Assembly: GCF_901000735.1 (NCBI RefSeq) | Contig: NC_081548.1 | Coordinates: forward strand, 8,025,811 to 8,089,810 | DNA from: Corylus avellana | Taxonomy: Eukaryota; Streptophyta; Magnoliopsida; Fagales; Betulaceae | Length of the DNA stretch: 64,000 bases | Direction: 5' to 3' | Part shown: positions 57,346-64,000 of the stretch, piece by piece | How positions within the stretch are numbered: the first letter of the stretch is position 1 | Layout: each line of letters opens with the position of its first letter | The notes under the pieces: model-generated | Seen by the model: the letters and a program-made list of their open reading frames with translations, nothing else | Database searches by the model: none | What the model was told of the DNA's origin: nothing | Position numbers and translations under genes: made by a program

Positions 57346-58211
57346 GAGCATCTCCAGCAATTGATGGCTATTTTAGCCACTCAAAATCAACTTTTTTTAG
57401 TTTAGCTACTACTTTTTCACAATGAACTCTAGCAGGCTCTTTATTTTACAATCTATTTTATTTAAATATTATTTTTTAATCTTATTTTTATTGTTTTTTA
57501 TCCTTACATTTTCTTCCCCTCTCTCTCTCTCTCTCCAAAACCAGAGTCGGATACCCTGTGTCCCTACTCGATGTATTTCATGGCGACAAGCTCTTTGGTC
57601 TCTTTGTTGCGCATAAGCCTAGCCACCCAGAAGTTCCCAGACCCTATGTCCTTCACAAGCTCGTACTTCTCCATCTATATCTTCTCTTTCTTTCGCCTCT
57701 GTGCAATGTACCAAACCCTGATTTCAATCTCACACTCGTTGAAAAAATTCCAAGATTTAAGCTTCAATTCATGGCTTTTGGCTCATCAAGAAGCACAAAA
57801 TTCCACAGCAATAGTCTGCAAAAACTAGAAATCAGAGAGAATTTGGGGAATTTGGGATTTGAAGGAAAGCAAAGAATCTGAAAATAGTGATTTCACATAT
57901 ATGAGAGAGAGAGAGAGAGAGAAACTGTATGCAATTGTAATCCCTCATCTCTCTTGAATTCCATTTCTTGCCCACCATTTTTCTTGCTAGGAAGCTCAAA
58001 AATGGGGAAGAGAACGAGCGAGGGAGAGAGAGAGAAAGAGAGAAGGGAGAAAGAAAGAAAAGAATAAAAAAAAGACTAACATGTGCTACAGTGAACTTTC
58101 ATATTACTGTAGCATATGTAGGGAAACCCTCTATCTTACGATGTCTGCTAGAGCATGAAAATAGCTAGATTTAGCTAAAAAGCTAATTTAGAAGTATTGC
58201 TGGAGATGCTC
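57346..58211. mobile_element. PIF/Harbinger-like element, family D copy 1
   Basis: This 866-bp element has ends GAGCATCTCCAGCAAT and inverse ATTGCTGGAGATGCTC. It is flanked by TTA at 57343-57345 and 58212-58214. The interior holds CT and GA microsatellites (57518-57534, 57904-57920) and a leader-like GC-richer stretch. The GAGCATCTCCA end with a TWA duplication is widespread in plants. No transposase is seen. Confidence 0.82.
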
Positions 58212-59059
58212 TTATTCAACTTAACCAAGACTCTTAACGGCCATAAAAAGGCAAAGCAACATGACAACATGTGGGAAGTACGAGCAAGTTTAGAACTTTT
58301 TGAAAGTCTAGCTAACCCATGCATGCTTATAGAATGTTGGGTCATGGATCAATCAGACAAAGCCCAACGGCCCAAAGGCCCAAAAATTCAATAGACATAC
58401 TAGGGCTGCCAAGCCCTAAGTCGGCTTAGCCCAAGGAGGTCTCGAGCTCTTAACTAGAGACATAACTCATGGGTCAAGATGGTCAAAGGCCGAGGGGTGC
58501 ATTGGTCATTCCATCACAGGGATGAACAACCGCTCAACATTCAAACTGTCTATATCAATCAAGATAAGTCAATTAGCTAATGAAGGTGCCTGAGACCTAC
58601 TTGGACCCTCTGACTTAACATCGCACAAAAGCTATGATCCTTATCCCTTGATCTTAGGCTACTAAGATCACGGAATGGCTAATGAATACTATCCCTCTTT
58701 CAAATGTTTGCATAGCAGATATTAAGGGATAAGGTCCCTCAACGTGCAAGAGATCAAATTCCTCTCATGCCTATAAATACAAATCAATTATCAACGTTAA
58801 GGTAATCACAACTCTTGCTATCTAAGCTTCATTGTTGCTTACATTATTTTTCTCATTGCTAACTTAGGCATCAGAGTATCCCCGCCGGGAAACCACCAGG
58901 GAGCCTAATCTTATTGTTTGTTCTTGTGCGCAAGGCCGATGCCTCCTAGGACACCACTGTGCAGTTTGTGCCACATCATTCATCGGAAAACTGTGTTGCA
59001 ACAGTTTGGCGCCGTCTGTAGGGAACTCGATTTTTTCATCAGTTCCTGACAACAATCCG

Positions 59060-60150
59060 AAATGGTAACTATGCGTGCGTCACAACAGCAACTGGAAGGC
59101 CGAGCTGAGATGCCCGGCGCAATTACTACTCCTTAGACCTCACCGAGTTCATGAAGTAGATGACTACTTCTATGGACGCCCTAAAGAAGCAGAACGAGGA
59201 GCTTCCTACCAAACTCGCAGCTGCTGAAGGCCGCCATGGTCAAAAAGAGCGTGAACGAGAAGAAAGGCAGGAGAAGGAGCGTGAAGAAGGGCATGAGAGG
59301 GAGCGATGAGAACTCCTCCGCCAAGGCAAGCGGACTGAAGGGAGTGTTAGCTCAGTTCATGGCAGCCGTCGTACTACGGTCCAAAACGAGGGCAACCCTA
59401 AAAAATCCAATGCTGAAAATGAAGATGACCATAAGGAGTCCAGCACTGACAAGTCCAAGAGACCTCATCGTAGCAGGTCTCATGTTGAGAGATGCCACGA
59501 AAGGTCCCATCGTGATCAGTCTAAGCACGAAAGATCCCATCATAGCCACTCTCATCGTGGGAGATCCCATACTCGCCACAGTGAGACCGATGTAAGTGCT
59601 GAGCTGGGAGACCTGAAGAGGAAGTATGTCGAGATGGCTGATAAGATAGCCAACGGAGAGAATGGGGTGATGGCAGAGGAACTCATGGAGAACACCAACC
59701 TACCCTTCACAGATAGAGTGATGAACTTTCCCCTGCCCAACAAATTCAAAATGCCTCATATAGACAAGTTTGATGGCAATGGAGATCCTAGCGAACATAT
59801 GGAGGGCCTCCAAGCACACTTCATCCTCCACAGTACCCCAGATGAAATCTCATGCCGAGCGTTTCCACTAACTCTAGCATGAGCACCTAAAGAGTGGTTC
59901 GCAAGCCTCCTAGCCAAATCTGTGGATAAATTCAAGTCTTTGGGATGCCTTTTCCTCACCCAATTCTTGGCTACTAGTAAAAGGAAGAAAAGCCCGGCTT
60001 ACCTGCTCTCTCTGGTCCAAGGGAAGGTTGAATCCCTAAAAGACTTCATGCTCAGATTCAACAAGAAAAAGTTGTTTGTGGAGAATCCAAGTGAGCAAAC
60101 AGTACTCGATGCACTGATGCATGGGTTAAGAGCCGACGGAAAGGAAACAG
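59060..60150 (+). pseudogene. gag of the non-autonomous gypsy element
   Basis: After an N-terminal charged region with stops (from ATG near 59060), the frame from 59634 carries a retrotransposon gag domain: NKFKMPHIDKFDGNGDPSEH, APKEWFASL, FLTQFLATSKRKKSPAYLLS and QTVLDALMHGLRAD. One TGA at 59880-59882 interrupts it in frame. The zinc knuckle and everything of pol are missing. The reading changes to the reverse complement of another ORF at about 60130-60170. Confidence 0.8.
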
Positions 60151-61543
60151 GAGAAACAGGCCAACGGTATGCACTGGCTGGGCGAACAACGGGCTTAGAG
60201 CACCCTTTCCTTCGAGCCGCCAAAACTTGGGCAACTGTTTGCTTGCCCGCAACAACAGCATCAGGAGACCTTACCGGCTCGGTCACTCTGACCTTCTTGG
60301 GCAATGGCTGCTCGGCCTCCTCAAGTTCATCAACAAGCCCCAAAGGAGTCTTCAAGGGCTCATCTCTCGGACGCTTGTTCTTCATTGGCGCCCTCTTCAC
60401 ATTCCTCTTTTTCGGCCTCACGGCCGACTCTTCCCCAGCTGAACGAGGTCTTACCATGACCTCAGGCACCGCACCTACCATCGTAGGGGTTGGTCTCCCC
60501 TCAACCTCTGTCGCCCTACCTCCTAGAGCGGTCTGACCCTGCGCGACCCCTGGCGGCACATCTCTCGGTCTCTGGGATTGATTGAGGTCCGACCTGGGAG
60601 CATATAGATAATATTTCAACTTGGCCATAGTAACCAAATTCTTAAACATGGTAGCACTCTCATGCTTTCGGGCCTAACCTACAACCGTGTTCAACCGAAT
60701 GTGCTCTTCCAGAGACAACACTGGCTCGAGACCAGCATCATCCATTGAAAAGCTCGTCTCCCAAGGTACCCTCAGACCTTCCACCCTCTCCGAAGGGGCA
60801 AATTCTCATTGTCCCCGAGCAAAGAAAAGTTTATTCTTCCATGCACGGTTGCTGGTAAGAGTTTTTTCAAACAATACCAATCTGCCCCGTCGAGCCTGGA
60901 AGTTGTAGAGCACCTCCGTCTTTGGGTTCTTGGTGAACCTATACGCCGATAAGAATTCACTGATAGTTAGGGACTTCCCATCCCCCAGAGCCATTGGCCA
61001 CAAGATTACGCAGCCGAAGAACATTCTCTAGGCGTTGGGAACAATCTGGTGAGTTGCCACATTCAAGTGGCTCAGTAACTCCCAAACGAGCCTCAGGAAG
61101 GGTAGTCTGAGACCTGCATGGAACATCTCCTCGTACAGGCAGACTTCATGCTCCTCGGCGCTGACTATGGCGCCTCACCGTTCATCATCAAACCGAAGCG
61201 TAATTGACTTCGGTATGTAACAATCTAGCCTAACCCACCTTTCATCCTTCGATCATAAGGTGGCCTTCCACATAATAGGGTAAGAACCCGCGCCATCCGA
61301 GCCAGAGCCTTCTCCGTCACCCATAAGGAAAAGAAACTCAAGGTATAGAGATCGAGGAATGCAGGGATAAGAATGGCGTATCAACAAATAGGTCACTGAC
61401 AATCGAAGGCAATCAACCGCATGTTCAATAAATGGCAATAATAGATCCAAGTACTTGAGCACTGGACTGTTAGGGTGGACGAATGGTTTGCAAGAAGGAA
61501 GAGAAAGGGCTCGATTAATTGAAACCCTGAAAAACACTATCCG
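60150..61543 (-). pseudogene. Antisense ORF of gypsy type (Transposase_28-like)
   Basis: On the minus strand a single frame runs from 61537 to about 60150 with only a few stops. It includes YEEMFHAGLRLPF, FFGCVILWPMALGDGK, LYNFQARRGRLVLFEKTL and a basic tail (KKRNVKRAPMKNKRPRDEP). The wording matches the domain of plant proteins labelled putative gypsy-type transposon (Pfam Transposase_28). Such extra ORFs are known in antisense position near the 3' LTR of Tat-lineage elements. The stops near 61174, 61030, 60809 and 60674 are TGA or TAG, as one G-to-A change in TGG would give. The function of this ORF is unknown. Confidence 0.7.
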
Positions 61544-62770
61544 AAGAAAGAAATACTAGAAAGAAAAATCAGAATGAAAGCAAGCCAGTCGAGAGGTTTG
61601 AAAAATTGCAGAGCTTCATACACAATAATAGGTGTTTTAGGAAAATCGGAGGACAAAAGGAAAAATGAACAGCGACTCCTTTTTATAGCAAGTCTAAAAG
61701 ACTGAAGCGTCTGAGAAGCTGGAGGAGTCTGAGAAGTCGAAAAGACGCCGGCACTTTGAAACCCTAGAAAATGCATTAGGAACATGCGCATTAAAAGCCA
61801 TAGCAGTCGCGTCTTATCGTCTACAACTGAAACACAGTAACTAAAAAGACAGCTACTCCTAGGCTGACACATGGACGAGCGCTCATTCATTCAGATCAAC
61901 AGGCAAGTAGACAGACAGGTTCTCGGATAAGTCGAGTGTCTCGGCAAAGAATTAGCGGGAAAAGTCCCGCCTAAGCCCGAAATTAAGATTAGGGTTTTCC
62001 TCGGAAGCCCCGGACATATGGTCATCGAAAGTCGGACATTGGGAGACCGATCCATTTCTGAAGAACACAAAAATTTTCATAATCATCCAAACTAGGAAAT
62101 TGGAGGGTAACTGTTGGGTCATGGATCAGTCAGACAAAGCCCAATGGCCCAAAGGCCCAAAAATTCAATAGACATACTAGGGCTGCTAAGCCCTCGGTCG
62201 ACTTAGCCTAAGGAGGTCTCGAGCTCTTAGCTTGAGACATAACTCATGGATCAAGATGGTCAAAGGCCGAGGGGTGCATTGGTCATTCCATCACAGAGAT
62301 GATCAACCGCTCAATATTCAAATTGTCTATATCAATCAAGATAAGTCAGTTAGCATATAAGCTAATGAAGGTGCCCAAGACCTACTCGAACACTCTGACT
62401 TAACATTGCACAAAAGCTATGATCCTTATCCCTTGATCTTAGGCTACTAAGATCATGGAACGGCTAACGAATACTATCCCTCTTTCAAATGTTTGCATAG
62501 TAGATATTAAGGGATAAGGTCCCTCAACGTGCAGGAGATCAAACTCCTCTTATGCCTATAAATACAAATCAATTATCAAGGTTAAGGTAATCACAACTCT
62601 CGCTATCTAAGCTTCATTGTTGCTTACATTGTTTTTCTCATTGTTGACTTAGGCATCACAGTATTCCCGCCAGGAAACTACCGGGGACTCTAATCCTATT
62701 GTTTGTTCTTGTGTGCAAGGCTGACGCCTCCTCGGAAAACTGTGTTCCAACATAGAAAATCATGATGTAA

Positions 62771-63740
62771 GAGCATCTCCAGCAGTAAGAGATATTTTAC
62801 CTAGTCAAAAAACATTCTTCTGTATTTTATTTATTCATTTTTCAATACAAACTCAAACACATTTTTTATTTCATTCCATACTTTTTTAAAAAATTATTTT
62901 TAATCTGTTTTTGTTCTATTTTTTTTTTCAAGTCTCCATTCTCTCTCTCTCTCTCTCTCTCCCAACAAAAGAAATGAGCTTTTGGATTTGAGCGGAACAA
63001 AGAAGAATCAATCTAAAGTTGCAAAAGAAGTATCGACATAAACTTTCAACTCTCTCTCTCTCTCTCTCTCTTTTCTCCATTAACAAAAAAAAGGAGGATA
63101 GGTTTGTGGTACCAATCTTCTGCCTTTAGTGGTGTGGTCGCGCTTGGTGGCTATCAAACTCTCACCCACCACCTCCACCGCGTGCCTCCGCAATTTTTGT
63201 AGTTGATGGCAAACCAATTTTGCTTCTTTGTCATCTTCTTCTTCTTCTTCAACTCATTTTTGATTGGCGGGGCTACACAACCGTTACCCATGGATTAAAG
63301 GCTTCAACTTCTTTGGGTTTTCAGATGTTTTGTTCAAATGAGTATAAGAATTTGAATGAGTTTGAAATGAAATTAAAAAAAAAAAAAAAAAAAAATCTGA
63401 ACTTTTTTATCACAAAATTTGTCAATTTGTGGTTATCATTACTTTTTGTGAATTTTGTCGTCCCTACCATTCCTTGCCATGGACGATGGAATCAGAATTA
63501 GCGAGGTAGAGGGGAGCTTCAAAGAAGAAGTAGGGGAAGGGGGCCTTGCGTGAAGAATAGCAAATTTTAAAATGATTATTTAACTCATTTGTGCTCCAAT
63601 GGATATCAATAAATTACTATTCATTGTAGCAATAAATGTATTTTGGTTAATCCGTAGCAACTCTGCTAGAGGTGAAAAATGGGCAATATTAGCTAAAGTT
63701 AGCTAATATTTCCCCTTTAGCTAATATGTAGGAGTTGCTT
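62771..63740. mobile_element. PIF/Harbinger-like element, family D copy 2
   Basis: This 970-bp element has a left end GAGCATCTCCAGCAGTAAG, a right end inverse-related but diverged (GTAGGAGTTGCTT), and TAA at 62768-62770 and 63741-63743. Its interior has (CT)n tracts at 62941-62960 and 63053-63070, like copy 1 at 57346. It begins 18 bases after the gypsy element. Confidence 0.72.
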
Positions 63741-63743
63741 TAA

Positions 63744-64000
63744 TATGCTTCGATGTTCTGTAAAAACTACATGATATTTGTTAAAGAGTAAAGTTAGTAG
63801 ATAAGGCTCAATAAATATCAAAACAAGATTGAGACTTAGGAGTTACCTTCTTTTTGATACGGAAATGACATTTTTTAGAGGATAAGGATGACTTTATAGG
63901 TGTCTTGCATGCAAGAGCTGAGGTGGCTAAAAATATAAAATTGTTTTAAGACATGATCAAACGTTCATGGTATACTTTGAACATTTGGCTAAAGAAAATA
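63744..64000. other. Window end, no gene seen
   Basis: The stretch is AT-rich. No motif or reading frame stands out. Confidence 0.5.

Larger units (their letters stand above)
58335..62752 (+). mobile_element. Non-autonomous Ty3/gypsy element with both LTRs
   Basis: The 5' LTR is 58335-59003 and the 3' LTR 62112-62752, both starting TGTTGGGTCATGGATCA and ending CCAACA or GCAACA. A perfect TAGAA duplication flanks the element (58330-58334, 62753-62757). A primer-binding-like TTTGGCGCCGTCTGTAGGGA follows the 5' LTR, and a purine-rich GGAAATTGGAGGGTAAC precedes the 3' LTR. TATA lies in GCCTATAAATACAAAT. The LTRs differ by indels of about 40 and 8 bases and by many substitutions. Inside are a sense gag and a long antisense ORF, with no protease, RT or integrase. 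It would depend on another element's pol. Confidence 0.92.

Noticed and set aside
61537..61890. ORF on the minus strand just inside the 3' LTR side of the gypsy element
   Set aside because: It shows no recognisable domain and looks like the 5' untranslated region of the antisense ORF, so it was not annotated as a gene.

Overview
This window is nuclear DNA of a dicot plant, probably a woody rosid. The genes are intron-bearing plant orthologues, the sequence is AT-rich, and most of it is plant transposons (MULE, hAT, PIF/Harbinger, Ty3/gypsy, Ty1/copia, LINE) plus one endogenous pararetrovirus relic. There is no operon or prokaryotic signal. The species cannot be named from the sequence alone.

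Layout. 1-660 is LTR-like sequence. 1839-7724 is a MULE with ~0.3 kb inverted ends; it holds a dead FAR1-type transposase and a fragment of a CLASSY-like SNF2 helicase. 7.7-17.0 kb is repeat-rich and carries small DNA elements, a B3-domain gene with one stop codon, a copia solo LTR and a pararetrovirus relic. 17.3-29.5 kb is the genic core: CBSPPR1 (12 exons, minus), a PTRHD1-type peptidyl-tRNA hydrolase gene (plus) and a 66-residue zinc-ribbon protein (minus). From memory, these match the Arabidopsis neighbours At5g10690, At5g10700 and At5g10695. 29.9-31.8 kb is a gypsy solo LTR. 32.3-44.95 kb is one hAT-type element filled by nested insertions at least four deep. 45-48.6 kb is intergenic. 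49.1-50.2 kb is a single-exon F-box/kelch gene, AFR. 52.7-56.4 kb is an inverted second copy of the zinc-ribbon/PTRHD1 pair. 57.3-63.7 kb holds two PIF/Harbinger-like elements flanking a non-autonomous gypsy element whose gag is followed by an antisense ORF and no pol.

How the genes relate. CBSPPR1 and PTRHD1 copy 1 are head to head across about 0.4 kb with GGCCCA motifs. In the inverted duplication, copy 2 of PTRHD1 keeps a full N-terminal extension, while copy 1 has lost that frame by a 1-bp deletion. The intact protein-coding genes are CBSPPR1, both zinc-ribbon genes, AFR, PTRHD1 copy 2, and PTRHD1 copy 1 from an internal start. All transposase, reverse transcriptase, gag and viral reading frames seen here are broken.

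Most element borders rest on target-site duplications read directly from the sequence (9 bp for MULE-type MITEs, 8 bp for hAT, 5 bp for LTR elements, 3 bp TAA/TTA for PIF-like). Family and orthologue names rest on motif recognition from memory, without database searches.
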